DNA from: Patagioenas fasciata
Taxonomy: Eukaryota > Chordata > Aves > Columbiformes > Columbidae
Direction: 5' to 3'
DNA: 64,000 nucleotides
NCBI RefSeq assembly: GCF_037038585.1
Contig: NC_092540.1
Location: 10,466,501-10,530,500 of the forward strand
Positions 37,401 through 52,400 of the stretch are shown here, piece by piece; the stretch's first letter is position 1, and each line of letters starts with the position of its first letter. The position numbers and the translations under genes were made by a program. The notes beneath the pieces are model-generated. The model was not told the origin of the DNA. It saw only the letters and a program-made list of their open reading frames with translations, and did not search any database.

Positions 37401-40400
37401 AAAGGACCAAAGATCCAGGAGCCCATCAAGCTCTGCTAACAGTGTCCAGCAGCTGGTGAGATCAAGAAGCAGGTAGGGAAACTTCCCCCAAATAGTCTCC
37501 TTGTCTCTAACCATTCATACCTGAGGACTTTGAGAGTCATGGGTTGTACCTTTGTATCTAAAGACCTGGATGGATTTTTTTTTCTCCCACAAATGTTCGG
37601 TTGCTTTTCTGAACCGCTGTGAATTTTTAACATCTGCATCCTTCTGCAGCAGAGACTTACCCTCTGAAATAAGGCAGCGTGCGAAGAAGAATCCCTGTTT
37701 GTTGTAGCTTTACAACCTACCAGGTTCATTTGTTGAATTCTTGTATTGGAAGAGATGACATGAAAACTGCCCTTTCAAATTCACTCTCTTCAGACCACAG
37801 ACCCGAGCTCACAGGTCTCCCTTATAGAATCATAGGATAGAGTCATAGAATCTGTTTGGTTGGAAGAGACCATCAAGATCACAGAGTCCAACCATAACCT
37901 AACTCTGGCACTACCCCATGTCCCTGAGAACCTCATCTATATGTCTATCCAACCCCTCCAGGGATGGTGACTCCACCACTGCCCAGGGCAGCCTGTTCCA
38001 AGGCCCGACAGCCATTTCTGTGAATAATTTTTTTCCTAATACCCAATCTGAACCTCCCCTGGAGAAATTTGAGGCCATTTTATCTTATCACTTGCTACCT
38101 GAGAGAAGAGACCAACCCCCTCCATGCTCCAGCCTCCTTTCAGACAGTTGCAGAGATCAGGTCTCCCCTCATCTCCTGTTCTCCAGGCTGAACAGCCCCA
38201 GCTCCCTCAGCTGCTCCTCGTAAGACTTGTGCTCCTCAAATGCCTTTTCTCCAACCTGTGAAGTCCCAACCCATTTATCCGTTCCTCACAGGAAGCTGTA
38301 CCACATCTATGGATCCCTGTGAGCATGAACTGTGGTTCTGATGCCCTCAGCATGTTGCCATGTGATGGGCAGAGTTAGCCAGGCCTTTCCCTCTCCGTGC
38401 CAGTCCAGCTGCCTGGATGATTCCGGTAGGAACTGCTCTCATTTGGTGCTTTCCTGTTTTGTGTTCTACAGCTTGTCTGACCTGGACGAGTTCATAAAAA
38501 CTGCTGGCAAAGGTTTGAGCAAAAAGGTTGAAAAAGGCGATTATGATGGTTTGGTGGAGATCATGGGGCATCTCCTGGCCGTTAAGGAAAGGCACAGTGT
38601 CACCGATGCCATGTTCGAGCCCCTGAAGCAAACCGTCGAACTGCTGAAGACGTACGAGCAAGAGCTGCCGGAGGAAGTCTATAAGCAACTGGAGGTGGGT
38701 GAAAAGCTGCGGTGGACACGGCGGTTTGCCAAGTAGCCAGCGTCAAAGAGTATGAGCTTAAGAGCATTGCAGGAATATTTAAAGCCCCACTCCCTGTCAT
38801 TAGAGGGCCTCAGTGGATAGTATTTTACTATTGTGGGATGTGCCTTAATAGCTCTAAATTTTGGAGTTATATTGAGATTTTTCTTTTAAAGCAGAGATTA
38901 AGCCTTTTGTTATGTATGAAAAACATAGAATTGCCTGCTCCAACTCTCAGCGATTACTCTTGAAAAAAATTAATGCATTTTCAAATACATCTGTTAATTA
39001 GTTTGAATTATAATTATTTTTAAATAAGCCAGTTCTTGGCAACTGTGGAGATGGGAAGGATAATGTTGGCAGAGGAGTCGCCTTCTCATAGGACTTCAGT
39101 CCTCCACTAGGTCTATAACACCCAATCTGCTTGACCCAAAGGACATCACTGGGAGCACGTTATGAAAGTATTTCAGCACCTTTCCACATCTGGCCCTGAT
39201 GAATCAATTTTTCTTTGGGGAATTCTTCTCATTTCTGGACAGGGGACCATGAGGTGAAGGTTGGAAAAGCCTGTGGGATGCCCCGCCAGCCTTGGGGAAC
39301 TGGCAGCAGTCACCATGTTACGGTGGAGGAGCGTGTGGCTGCGTACTGATGGATACCCCTTAGTCACGGGGCGTTGTGTGCAGAGGGCTCTGTGTAGGAC
39401 ACCAGGTTTAAGGCAGAGCTTTTTGGGGAGAAGTTCCTCCCTCTGCTGCAGGCTTGGATGGGACCTGAGCGGGGTTTAGCAATCCCCCAGTTTTCTGCTG
39501 GTGCAGCCGTGATCCACGGGTGGTTGTATCACCAAATCGGACACGGGTAAGGGTCCTAAAGATAACTGGATTCCTACAGACACCCTGAAAAACAGAAGAG
39601 CTGCATTAAATGAATGTTTTGGCTGCTACAGCAGCTTCAGTTCAGCATAAAAAATGGTGCTATGGGGAACCCAGCTCTGCTGATTCCTCTGCCCAGGAGC
39701 TGCTTGCTTGGTGCCCGTTTGTGCGTGTAGATTTGAACAACTGATTTATTTTTCTGACAGAAGAAATGAGGTATGCAGGGCAGCCATTCAGATGGAGGAG
39801 ATAACAAAACAGTTTCGTTCTTTCTGGCAAGTGACAGCAACACATAGTTGAATAATTCATTCACTGCTGTACACAGTAGGAAAACCAAAGTAAGTTCCTC
39901 CAGGTACCGCTCCCTCCATGGCCATGAAGATGGATGGGCTGGAGCTGATAGTTTGTATGAGAAGGACAAGGAAGCAGCTCCATGTGTGCCCTGCTATGGT
40001 CATGGATAGTGATTTCTACAGAGACTGGAACATGAAGTGCCAGAAAGAGACCCCTCAGGAGGGACTGGCCCTGCTCTGGCCGCCTCTGCTGCCTCCAGGT
40101 TATTTCGCTTCTTTGCATAGTGTTGGTGCATCTCCATTAGTCTTCTCAACTATGTGCACTGGGATGAAAAGAAGCCCAAAGTCTTTCCTGTAGGCTGGCA
40201 CAGTACCTGGGGAAGTGGGAGAGCAAAGCTGTGGGACTTGAGGACAGCAGAGCCCTGGCTGGTGTCACTGTCTGGGGTGAGGATTTGGCTCGAGAAGTCT
40301 GGTGAGAAGAGAAGAAATCAAATCTCTTTCTGAATAAAATCCCAGGTGCAAAGGGTGGATTGTTAGCAGTGCTGTGCACCAGCAGCTTGGATGCAGTCCT

Positions 40401-43400
40401 GAGAAAGAAACTGTCTTATTTAGTACTAATATTATACAGGCAGGCTGGAGGGATTTGCCCCAGAAAGCTCTGTAGAAGTCCTTCTGGCATAATATCTTCT
40501 GCTCTAAGAGCTGGCTGGAAATTTCCCAGGCTCTGTTTCTTAATTAGCTCTGGGAAGCCGGACGATCTGATGAACTCGCATCCTCAGCCCACCCTCCTGC
40601 CCCCAGCCAGCTCTGGGTCCCGCTGGGCTCGGTGTCAGGAGAACTGTGCTCTCTCAACCACCGAGCCATCCTGGGAGCCCAGGATCTGGTCTGGGACCCT
40701 TCTTCTGAAGTTATTTAACATGTTTTTGCAATCAGAGCAGTCAGTTTTAAAGTCTCAGTCTTCATTCGTCTTCAAAATTGTGGATAACTGATAAGTTTTA
40801 TCCCAAATTGTGTTTAGCTTTTGCATCACAACAAAACTTCCTTGCAGTTTTAGGCATGGAATCTGTTGCTTTTCCTGTTCTGTGATTGTCCATAAACAGA
40901 TCAGTCACATCTTATATCAAATAGCAAATACTGCCTACCGTCATTTAAATTTTGCTTGCAGGAGCTGCCAGAAAAATGGAACAATATAAAGAAGCTGGCG
41001 ATAGCTGTGAAGCAGCATGTGGCTCCTCTGCAGGCGAACGAAATGACAGTTGTGCGCAAGAGCTGTGCGGCGTTTGATGTTGAGCAACACAGATTCAGAG
41101 AGCGATTTCGGAAAGAAGCACCATTCAGGTACAGTGAAATTATAACATCAGAGAAGCCCTGAGGAAGAAAAGCTTCATGGGATCATCTCGGAGTGTCCTG
41201 AGGATGTGTTCTTGAACCCTTGCATACATTTCCTACCTGCTCACGGTGTTGTATCTGTTATGCCCTGGGTGTTTTGTCCCTGCAAACACTGTAAGGTGTT
41301 AGCGAGAGATTCAATCTGGATGCTGAGTGCACAATATTGCTTAAAGGGGTTGTCAGCAGTGCCATGTGGCTGCACCATCAATGGGTACTATAGATGTATC
41401 ATGTCTGCTTTGTGTCTCAGAGGCACCATTTGTTTTATGTTTTCTTTAGAAGTTGTTACAATATCACTTATGAAGAATAAACATTTCTTTCTAGGTTTGA
41501 CACCAAAAAGCCTTATCAACTGCTGGATACAAAGCACATTGAGATTAAACAAATGGAGTCAGCCATGACCTCGATTTATGAATCAGCTGGTCTGTTTGAA
41601 GTCACAGTGCCAGACTATAAACAACTGAAGCAGTGCCGAAAGGAGCTGTGTCTTCTCAAAGAGCTCTGGGCTATGATCTCCCTTGTGGGCACTTGCCTTG
41701 ATGACTGGCAGACCACCAAATGGGCGGATATTAACGTGGAAAACATGGATCTGGAGTGTAAAAAGTTTGCAAGAGAGATTCGGAATTTGGATAAGGAGGT
41801 GAGGGCGTGGGATGCTTTCACTGGGCTGGACAGCAAGGTGAAGAACATGCTGACGGCCCTGAAAGCTGTGGCAGAACTTCAAAATCCCGCCATTAGGGAA
41901 AGGCACTGGAATCAGCTGATGCAGGTGACGGGTGTGAGGTTTGTGATGGACTCGGACACCGCGCTGGCTGACCTCCTGAAGCTCAACCTCCATAACTTTG
42001 AGGATGAGGTTCGTGGCATTGTGGACAAAGCGGTACGAGAAATGAGTATGGAGAAAGTCCTGAAGGAGCTAAAAATGACTTGGAGCACCATGGAGTTTCA
42101 GTATGAGCCTCACCCCCGGACGAACATCCCGTTGCTGAAGTCAGACGAGGAACTCATAGAAACTTTAGAAGACAACCAGGTGCAGCTGCAGAATTTAATG
42201 ACATCCAAATGTATTGCTTTCTTCTTGGAGGAAGTGTCCATATGGCAGAGGAAGCTGTCCACAACAGATTCCGTCATTTCTCTCTGGTTCGAAGTGCAGC
42301 GTACGTGGTCTCACTTGGAGAGCATATTCATAGGCTCAGAAGATATACGGGCACAGCTTCCTAAGGTATGAAATCCCAAATCCTATTTTTCCTGTGTGGA
42401 AAGCGTTGAAGAAGAGCCTCCATTACACAGAAGAAGGTTGTCTATATTGCCGTGTTCCCCCAAGCAGGACTGTTCTCTTGCTGCATTGCTTTCTTGGAGG
42501 CTCCCTTAATGCTACAGCAGTTTCCCCAGTGTTGCCCCAGGCTGTTTTTGTACTGTTGGTTGTGCCTGAACCCTGCTGAGAAACTGTTTTTCCTCCCCTC
42601 CACCATTGCACAGCAGATGCAGAGTTCCTGGAGGCTGAGCAGGAGGCTGCTGGCTTCCTTCAGTGATACAGGCATGTTCCCTCTTTCCTTGGAGGGGAGA
42701 AGACGGAGATAATTACTCAGATGGTGCAAATTGTCAAATCAGAGCTGGACCAGGCAGCTTTGCAGTATCCGCTTCCCTGCCTCCAGTGCTGGTGCAGCAG
42801 GAGAGCAGCTCTTCTCCCACTTCAGCTTCAGAAAATTGAGCAGAGTTGTCACTGATGCCCTCCTCAGGGTTGTGACCTCCTCAGGGCTGTCTTTGAGTCC
42901 AGCTTCCAGTCTTATTCCCTATTCTCTTGATTATTTAGAAAATCTTCCAAGCTTGTTCCTGGCCCCGCTGGACCACTCGCAGCCCTGTGGAGGAACCTGC
43001 CTTTCACTCACGAGTGACCCACAGTTGGCTGTGTGACCCCCGTCCCTGTTCACGAGCAGCATCGCTGACAGCACCACTGTGGGACGAACACCCACGAGGG
43101 GATGTGCGCAGCCCATTGACCCCTGGACAACACACTGTTCTGTCTCCAACCCTGCACTCTGCTCTGCTTGGACTGTTCCTCCATCTGCTTTAGAGAGCAC
43201 GCTGTGCTGAGTGTCCTGGGGGCAGTTTTTGGCCCCTCACGCCAAGAAAGCCCTTGTGGTGCTGGAGCAAGTTGAGAGAAGGGAATGGAGCTGGTGAGGG
43301 GCTGGAGCACAAGTGTGATGGGAGCGGCTGAGGGACCTGGGGGGTTCAGCTGGAGAACAGGAGCTGAGGGGAGACCTTCTGATCTCTGAACTGCCTGAAA

Positions 43401-46400
43401 GGAGCTTGGAGCCAGGGGGGTCGGGCTCTGCTCCCCAGGAACAAGCGCCAGGAGCAGAGGAAACGGCCTCAAGTTGCCCAGGGGAGGTTGAGGCTGGATC
43501 TGGGGAACAATTTCTTCCCCAAAGGGCTGTGGGGCATTGGAACAGGCTGCCCAGGGCAGTGCTGGAGTCACCATCCCTGGAAGATGTATAGATGAGGAAC
43601 ATGGTTTAGTACTAGATTTAGGTTATGGTTGGACTCAGTGATCTCAATGGTCTCCTCCAGCTAAATGATTCTATGATTCTGGGCACACCTCGCTCACTGG
43701 GCAATATATACAGGTGCTGATAACCAGTGCCCTGAGGCTGTACCATGTGCCAGCAAGCTCTTAATATCCAGGAGCTATCTAATGTCATGTATGAAATTGC
43801 ATCATGATTTACATTTGCATCCTGCTGGGCAGCTGTCTGCATCTCAGTAGCTGTCTGGCAGTGGTATGAACCATAGAACCATAGAGGATGTCCTGACTTG
43901 GAAGGACCCATCAGGATTGTCAAGTCCAACTCCTGTCCCTGCACAGGACACCCCACAATTCACCCCATGTGTCTGAGGACATTGTCCAGTCTCTCCTTGA
44001 ACACTGTCAGGTTGGGGCTGTGACCCCTCCCTGGGAGCCTGTTCAGTGTCCAGCACCTCTGGGTGAAGAACCTTTTCCTCATGTCCCACTGACCCTCCCT
44101 GGCACATCTTCTGCCGTTCCCTGGGTTCTGTCACTGTCACAGAGCAGAGCTCAGCCCTGCCCCTCCTGCTCCTGCTGAGGAACCTGCAGCCCCATGAGCT
44201 CTGCCCTCAGTCTCCTCTGCTCCAGCTGAGCAAACCCAGGGACTTCAGCCGCTCCTCATACGGTTTCCCCTCCGAACCCTTCACCAAGTTCATGTCCCTC
44301 CTCTGGACACCCTCCAGTAGCTTTGTCTCCTTTTCTCCTGTGTCCCCAGCCCTGCACACAGTGAATGCTCCAGGTGAGGCCGCCCCAGCACAGAGCAGAG
44401 CGGGACAATCCCCTCCCTGCCCGGCTGGCCGTGCTGTGCTGGATGCACCAGGACACCGGGCCCTCTTGGCTCCAGGGACACAGGTGGCTCAGTCAGCAGC
44501 TTCTCTTCCGTAAAAGAAAGACTGAAGCTCAAAGTCTCTGTAGCTGAGCACCCTCAGGATGCATCCAGGGCTGGGGGGATGTGCTGACAGGCTGTGGGAT
44601 GCTCACCTGGAGCTGGATCTGTGGCGTGAGTGTAGGGAGGGCTCAACCTTCCAGATGGAGCCTTGCTCCTGGGGCTGAACACAGGGTAGCGTGGAAGTGT
44701 TACCTGGGCTGCTTGGAACACTTGTTCAGTGTCCCGCCTCACTTAGGAGGCCTGACCTGGGAAGAAGGGAGGAGCAGAGATGTTTTGAACATAGCTTGCT
44801 TTATTCTTCAGTGTTTAGCTCCAGAAATTCAGAGTCCCTGTTAGATATGGAGCATAATTGTTGATGTGGGCCTCCGGTGCTGAGGTGGGGTTTCCATACC
44901 CTCATTGAAGGCAAGGAAGGGCTCTCCTCTACAAGAGTCATCATACCCGTTTTGTGGATGGGTGTTGGGATTCCTGTGCTGTAGCAGGAGGGGAGGAGTG
45001 CACTCACATGAGGCTGGTAGCCTTTCCACGGTGTGGGAGCATCTCCTGCTGCTGCAGCCAGGGAAACTTGGTACTTCACCTGGACATGGGAGAGAGAGAT
45101 TTATGAGGTTTTCCAAGGGGAATTAAATCCCATGAAAATGGTTGGTCCTAGACATTGCCTCCTGCATGGAGCACTTTATCCACAACCCCTTTGGGATACA
45201 GTGACAAGAAGGCAAGTGCCTGTTTGCAGACCAGTTTCAGGCAAGTCAGTGGAAGAGCCATTCTGGAATGGTGGAGGGGTCCCTGTCTGCACTGGACAGA
45301 AGGTTTTCCCCTCAACCCAAAGACAGCACCCAGAGGATGGAGACCTTTAGCACAAAATCCATGTTTTACCATGAACATGTTTGTGTTGCTTTTTAGGACT
45401 CCAAACGCTTTGAAGGGATTGATGTGGACTTTAAAGAACTGGCCTATGAAACTCAGAAAACCCCAAATGTGGTTGAGGCCACCAATAAACCAGGTCTGTC
45501 CCAACAACTGGAGGACATTCAGAGTAGGTAGGTACAACTTCAGTCCCAGGATTTTGTCAGAGACTGGGATCAGCTCTAATAAGTTGGTTTAACCTGTGCT
45601 CCAAGGCTTTCCTTCTGGACTGTGCGTTCTTTGCATTCACACATTGAGTCTTTTTATTCATGATCCATCACCCTGAAGCCCCCAAGGTGGATTCTGGCTT
45701 TGCGTATGTGCAAACTCTTATCTTGAATATTGATTTGCACACATACAAAGCTAGGCACTCAGTTGGTTTTAATAACATGTGGCCTCACTGCCACCCCAAA
45801 TTTGGTGTCTTAAATATCTATTTAGCAGTCCAAGCAGGGATATCTGCAGCAGAGCTGATCCCATGTGCTTTAATTAACAAAATTATCTTTGTGTGTGTAC
45901 CCTTCACAGATGGTATAACTAAACTCCCTGAGAAAGACCTTAATGTCCAGAGATGGATACAGTTCTCACCTAACATATGAGCTACTCTACCTGGAACACA
46001 CCTAACAAGTTAACGTGAGAGCTGTTGTGTCAGTAATAACTATCCATTTAAAATAGAGATCTAATTTTACTTCCTAAACAGATAAGGCCCGTGTTCCCCA
46101 CAGAGGACGAACTGCATGTTATTTATGAACTTTGAAAGCTCAGCAGCAGTTTAACATGTAAACACTGAGAGATTCATTTTAGAACGGAGCAAACAAGTTT
46201 CTTTTCAGGCTTCACAAGCACAAAAAGCTGAGTAGGTTTGAATCAGACTTTAAAATGTGCTCATTAGAATAAAAGCAGTTTTGGAAACTTTCATCCTAGT
46301 GTGAAATCACCTGTGGCAGTTGAGAGCTTGTCTAAAACAGTAAGTCAGACTGCAAAGCCTTTCTAGCCTCTTCTTCCACCTGTGTTTCTGCTTTTTGGTG

Positions 46401-49400
46401 AGGATTCTCTGACTCTTTGTCTGTTTGACCCTTGGGAGTGGAGAGAGATCTATGAGTTACTATGTGCTTTGTTATCTATTTGGAAAATGCTGTAAAGGAC
46501 CAGCCTGCAGGCTCAGCTCATGTCTGGCATTTCCCCATGGGAGGGGAGAATCTGCTCGATGACCCAAACTGTAGCACGACACATTAAAGGATATTCACCC
46601 GCCTGTCCTGGGCTCTATTTTTCTGCTCTTCTCCCCAGGTTGTCCCTGTGTGAGAAGGCTTTGGCTGAATATTTGGACATGAAAAGATTGGCCTTTCCCA
46701 GATTTTACTTTGTTTCTTCAGCAGATTGATTGGATATTCTTTCCAATGGCACCAACCCACAGCTGGTAAGCCTTGCACTATGTCACCTTCACATTTTCCA
46801 GCTGTCAGTAATGTCAGGGTGGAAGATGCTGTCTAGGGACTCAGCTGTAGCTTATCCTTTCTTGAGTGCCTTTTCTCCCACCCTCACTTGGATTAACAAT
46901 AACTCTTTCACTGCTGGCCTTCATCTGTCGTCTCTGAAAGGCAATGCGCACACTGTATGTTGTCCCATCTGTCCCTGGTGATGCTTGCAGATGGTTCTGA
47001 AAGCACTGCACAGAGCAGAGCTATGTTCTTGATACCATAAAAACAGTGGGTTTGTTTCTGCTGGGATACAGTGAGGTTGGGGGAAACCATTTCTTGAGGA
47101 TCTCAGCCAAAACTTGTTGCTGAGCTTGGTTCCCCAAGCTGGGATGCCAGCAAACAGCATCTGTTGTTGAAAGAGCCACAGACCGATCATTCAAATGTGA
47201 CAGTGTTGACAACCGAGGGCTTGGAGACGTCTCTGTTTTTAGGCAGAGGAGACATCTGCTAGTCAGCCACTCCTTCCTTCCCCCATGCAAAGGTCTTTGG
47301 GATGGCCTGTTTACAGGGGAAGAGCAGAACACAGCCTGGAAGAGGTAAGACAGCTGGTGGTCAGACAGTGGCTGTGGCCAAGGCAGGACTTCCTTGGGTT
47401 GCCACCCACCCCTGCACAGCTCTGCTTGGCCTTGTTTGGGACGCATCTTTTATTCAGAGGTTGGTGCGTAAAACCAGTCAAAACGTTCACAGCAAAAGGC
47501 GAGTGTTGGATGATGAACAAAGTCCTAATTCTGTCTTTTGGTAGCGAGTATTTTCACTTTCTTCAGGCTTTCCACCATTTTCAGTATTGATGTGAGCACA
47601 GGAATGGAGCAGGTTTGCATGTGTATTTGGAAATGCTGTTGTTTCCCTCTAACCTTTAACGCTGCTTCTATCTGTGTCTGCTGCTGGGTGATTTCAGCCC
47701 ACAGAGTATCATAAATACATAGTTGATTGATATTTAAAATGAAGAGGAAAAAAAAAACACAGGAAGCAAAGATACTGTGTTGAAATGCTCTGTTGAGTAA
47801 GAAGAAATTCCTGGTGTTTTCTGTTATTCAAAAGTATTTGCAGTAAAATCAAAGTAAATGTCAAGCAGTATCATACATAGATACACTCTCAGCCTTCCCA
47901 ATGTAGTTTCAAAGTCTGATGATTCCTAAAGGAGGATTAAATACACAATGACATTATCCTCGTGAACTGGGTGCTGAACTTGTGCAGATTCAGGTGCGTT
48001 CGGGCTCTGGCAGCAGGATCGCAGCAAGTGCTGGGGTTGTGTCCGAACCCTCCAGACTGGACAGGGTCTGGGAAGGGGCAGCTGGGGATTTGTGACCAGA
48101 AGCTTCTACATGTAAGAAAAAGTTTCTACGGTTTACTTACGGTTTGAAAAGAGATAAGCTTATGGCCTCAAGATACGCTTAATGGCCTCAAGTTGTGCCA
48201 GGGGAGGTTCAGATTGGATATTGTAAAAAAATTCTTCCCAGAAAGGGCTGTGGGGCATGGGAACAGGCTGCCCAGGGCAGTGCTGGAGTCACCATCCCTG
48301 GAGGGGTTTAAAAGACATTTAGACGAGGTTCTTAGGGACATGGATTAGTGCCAGAGCTAGGGTATGGCTGGACTTGATCCTGAGGGTTTCTTCCACCCAA
48401 AATGATTCTGTGATCTGGGGGGATGCTGAGTGCCCTGTGCTTCTCAGAGTCACTTAGCACCTCCCAGGGTTTGGCCCTGCTTGTATGTGTGTGAGAAGCT
48501 GCGTCCACTTGCAGCACAGCTCATGAGAGGGAGGGTTGTAGTTCTTTGTGAGTCAGTGAGTCAGAATTAGATGGACAAATCCACCTCCACCCTTCCTTCT
48601 CTGAAAGCATCAGAGCATTGGGCATCTCACGCAGAATCCCAGAATGTCAGGGTTGGAAGGGACCTGGAAAGCTCATCCAGTCCAATCCCCCCATGGAGCA
48701 GGAACACCCAGCTGAGGTTCCACAGGAAGGGGTCCAGGGGGTTTGAATGTCTGCAGAGAAGGAGACTCCACAACCTCCCTGGGCAGCCTGGGCCAGGCTC
48801 TGCCACCCTCACTGAGAAGAAGTTTCTTCTCCAATTTAAGTGGAACCTCCTGTGTTCCAGTTTGAACCCATTCCCCCTTGTCCTATCACTGGTTGTCACC
48901 GAGGAGAGCCTGGCTCCATCCTCCTGACACTCCCCCTTTATATATCTGTAAACATGAATGAGTCCCCCCTCAGTCTCCTCTTGTCCAGCTCCAGAGCCCC
49001 AGCTCCCTCAGCCTTTCCTCACACGGGAGATGCTCCACTCCCTTCAGCATCTTGGTGGCTGCGCTGGACTCTCTGCAGCAGTTCCCTGTCCTTCTGGAAC
49101 TGAGGGGCCACAACTGGACACAATATTCCAGGTGTGGTCTCCCCAGGGCAGAGCAGAGGGGCAGGAGAACCTCTCTGACCCACTGACCACCCCCTTCTAA
49201 CCCATCCCAGGTACCATTGGCCTTCCTGGCCACAAGGGCCCAGTGCTGGCTCATGGTCACCCTGCTGTCCCCAGGACCCCCAGGTCCCTTTCCCTCATTT
49301 CTCATCTCCCCTATGGGAGTTTTTCTACCTCTCTGCTGTAATTGAGAGAGGCAGCTCCTGTCTGGGACTGCTTTGGGAGCTTCCCCTTTCTGTGGGGACG

Positions 49401-52400
49401 TCAATCCTAGGAGAATCTCACCTTCATTGGCGTGGGGCGCGCAGTGATGCAGTTGTGTGTTACGCAGTGGTCTGGAAGAAGTGCTGGTGACCTGCTCAGC
49501 TCCCAGCAGGCAGATGCTGATGTTGAGAGCCCACAGCATCTCCCTGTTGGCTTTGCAGACTCAGATGGAGGTGAACAGGAAAGAACTGAATTATTCTTTT
49601 CCTTCTGGAAGAGTGCTTTTGGTGAACATGGTTGTTCTATAGGAGGTCTGGGCTGTTTATCATAGGTCTTAGGCAGAAATAAAGATCTTTCTTCTCCATG
49701 AAAGAGAATTTAGGATATTTCACTAGCACAAAATCAGTTTCTAGTAGTGGAAAAACAGGAAAGTTCATAGTGAAGAAAACTCCACGTTGTGCTGAGAATA
49801 GGATGAGGTGGAGAAATGGCTACAGACTTCTCATCACTACATGTAGGGAAATTTGGGGTAGGAGTCATGAGGTGTTTCAATGTTTTCTATGCTTTTGCTC
49901 TGTATGGAAGATTTCCCAATGGAGAAACATGATTTATTAAGGCATGTCTGTTTTCTAAATTACGTAGAAATAGGTGGAAGTATTACAAGAGACAGCAAGA
50001 GGCTTTTGTTGGCAGTATGTTGGCCACATTTGAGAAGATGCGGTGCTACCTAAATATCCAAGATATTTTGTTAACATGATTTTGCTTGTGACATGTATAG
50101 TGATCTCCATTCCGCTCGTCCTATCTCGGTTGCTTTATTTACACAACCCGTTTTGCAGGTGCAACGTCATCTTTCCAAACTCTTTGACAGCTTGGCCAGG
50201 ATGAAATTCCAGCTGGACTCTGAGCAAAAGCCAACCAGGGTTGGCCTGGGAATGTACAGTAGAGAGGAGGAGTACGTCAGCTTCAGCGAGCCCTGGGACT
50301 GCAGTGGGCAGGTGAGAGGGAAGTCCTTGTCTATCAAAACTGTCCGGTGGAGTCTGCTCCCCTGCCCCTCGTGTGAGATCCCTTGCCAAGACGTCATAGA
50401 GCTTCACTGCTCTCCCTTGGTGCATGAGAAAAGCTGGAAGAGGTGGTGATTTAGTACCTCCTTACACCACAACCTTTCGTGTCACTCTGGATAGGTCCTC
50501 ACTAAGGGGGGACGTGGATGTCGCAGTCCACTGTGAGAGAAAGAGCTGTGCCATTTTTCTGACTAGGTTTTTAATTTGATTTTTTCTAAGACCTTTTGAA
50601 GGTTAGTCTTAAAGCTTGCTACAAATATCCTCGGTGAGGGAGGGGATGCAGACTGAAAAGAGACTAAGCTATTCCATAGTACCTCTGCACGGGTGTGTTT
50701 GGCAGGAGAAGGCCTTTTACCTGTTTCTCAAGTCTTCATTATTTCATACCACGAGTGAAAGTATGAAATGTAAGAATCAAGCTACTGCTCAGCTTATCTA
50801 TCCTGGTAGTTTCACCTTTCTGCACGGTCTATTACAGGAAGCTAAAGTACGTAATACCGGCTACTGAGCTCCCCAGCAATGGAGCTTGCTGCGTTCAGTC
50901 TGTCTTCTTGTTGAGGGCTTTGCCTGTGAAATATGAAATTCAGCAGGAATTGTGTTCCCAAGTTTGGCAGCATCTTTCTTCTGCTGCTGGCAGACTGCCA
51001 CATCCCACCAGGGATTCTGTCATGGCCTGGAGGTGGAACACACCTGACCAAATTATTCATTGACGGAGTTCATTTTGGTTCCTCCTGTAGCTAGAGTTCA
51101 AGAAAAAAATCTGTCTTCTGTTCTTGGTGTCTGGAAGTAGATGCTAATCCTACAGTACCAGAATTAGCCAAATCTACCCAGTCTGAAGGAGGCTGTGAGG
51201 TTTGGTTAACTCATAGAATGTCCTGAGCTGGAAGGGACCCACCAGGATCATGGAGTCCAAGTCCTGTCCCTGCAGTGACAACCCCACAGGTCACCCCGTG
51301 TGTCTGAGGACGTTGTCCAGTCTCTCCTTGAACACTGTCAGGTTGGGGCTGTGACACCTCCCTGGGAGCCTGTTCAGTGTCCAGCACCTCTGGGTGAAGA
51401 ACCTTTCCCTCATGTCCAGTCTAAAGAGAACTGAGATGCTTGCCTCATTTCCTATCTTCACTAATTACCAAAGGCACTTAAGAAGAGCAAATGTGTTACT
51501 GGGATTTAATCTCTTTTCCAGGTTGAAGTCTGGCTCAGTCATGTACTAGACAGCATGAGGGCTACTGTGAGAGATGAGATGACAGAAGCCGTCATGGCTT
51601 ATGAGGAAAAACCAAGGGAACAATGGCTCTTTGACTATCCTGCCCAGGTATCTGCCACTGCTTCTTATCACCACTCAGGCTGGCTCGTGGAAAGGTAGCT
51701 CTTGGGTTCCCCATCAGTCCTGCCCTTCCCTTCTTTCAGCAGCTGTGGACAGGCATGTTTCTGGCCTCCACCTTGCTGTCCAGGAGAGAGGGAGGATGAG
51801 TTGTCCTTTATCCTGGCGGTCTCCTGATGGAGTTTTCAGGCTGAGCTCCATGCTCTGGTTGGGGCTCTTGGTTGGGTGACAGAGCCCAGGGGCTTGGGCA
51901 GTGCAGTCTGTACAGCCAGAGCAGTGAGAGGTGCAGCAGGAAGGCAAAGTGGTGAGGCCTGATAAGAGTGAAGAGCCCCTCAGATGCACCTCTGACAACC
52001 TCGTGGTCTCCAACTCTTCCTCCTCTGCTGTGTCAGGCATGTGAAAGGTGCTGATTTACTTATAACTAGCTGCTAAATGTGTCTATCACTGATATGGTGT
52101 TTTAAATGAATGTCATGGAGCAGATCCTTGTTGTACTGTCTGCTGTGACTACTGTATGAAAAAATACTTAATTTCATGTCACGGATGTTTCATCCTTGAT
52201 CTCCCTGTGGATCCGACACTCTTGAACATAAGGAAGCTTTGGTATTTTCCCTGATACTGAACCAGCCTATTTCCCTAGGTGGCGCTTTGCTGCACCCAGA
52301 TCTGGTGGACAACCGAGGTTGGGATTGCCTTTGCCAGGGTGGAGGAAGGCTACGAGAATGCGATGAAGGAATATCACAAGAAGCAAGTGACCCAGCTGAA

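Noticed and set aside
41583-41993. 136-codon antisense frame over exon 20
   Set aside because: A mirror of a highly conserved coding exon, with no independent support.
46727-46729. TGA as a selenocysteine codon
   Set aside because: Relatives have Leu here, not Cys, and no SECIS-containing 3' UTR is available to assess. A nonsense change is simpler.
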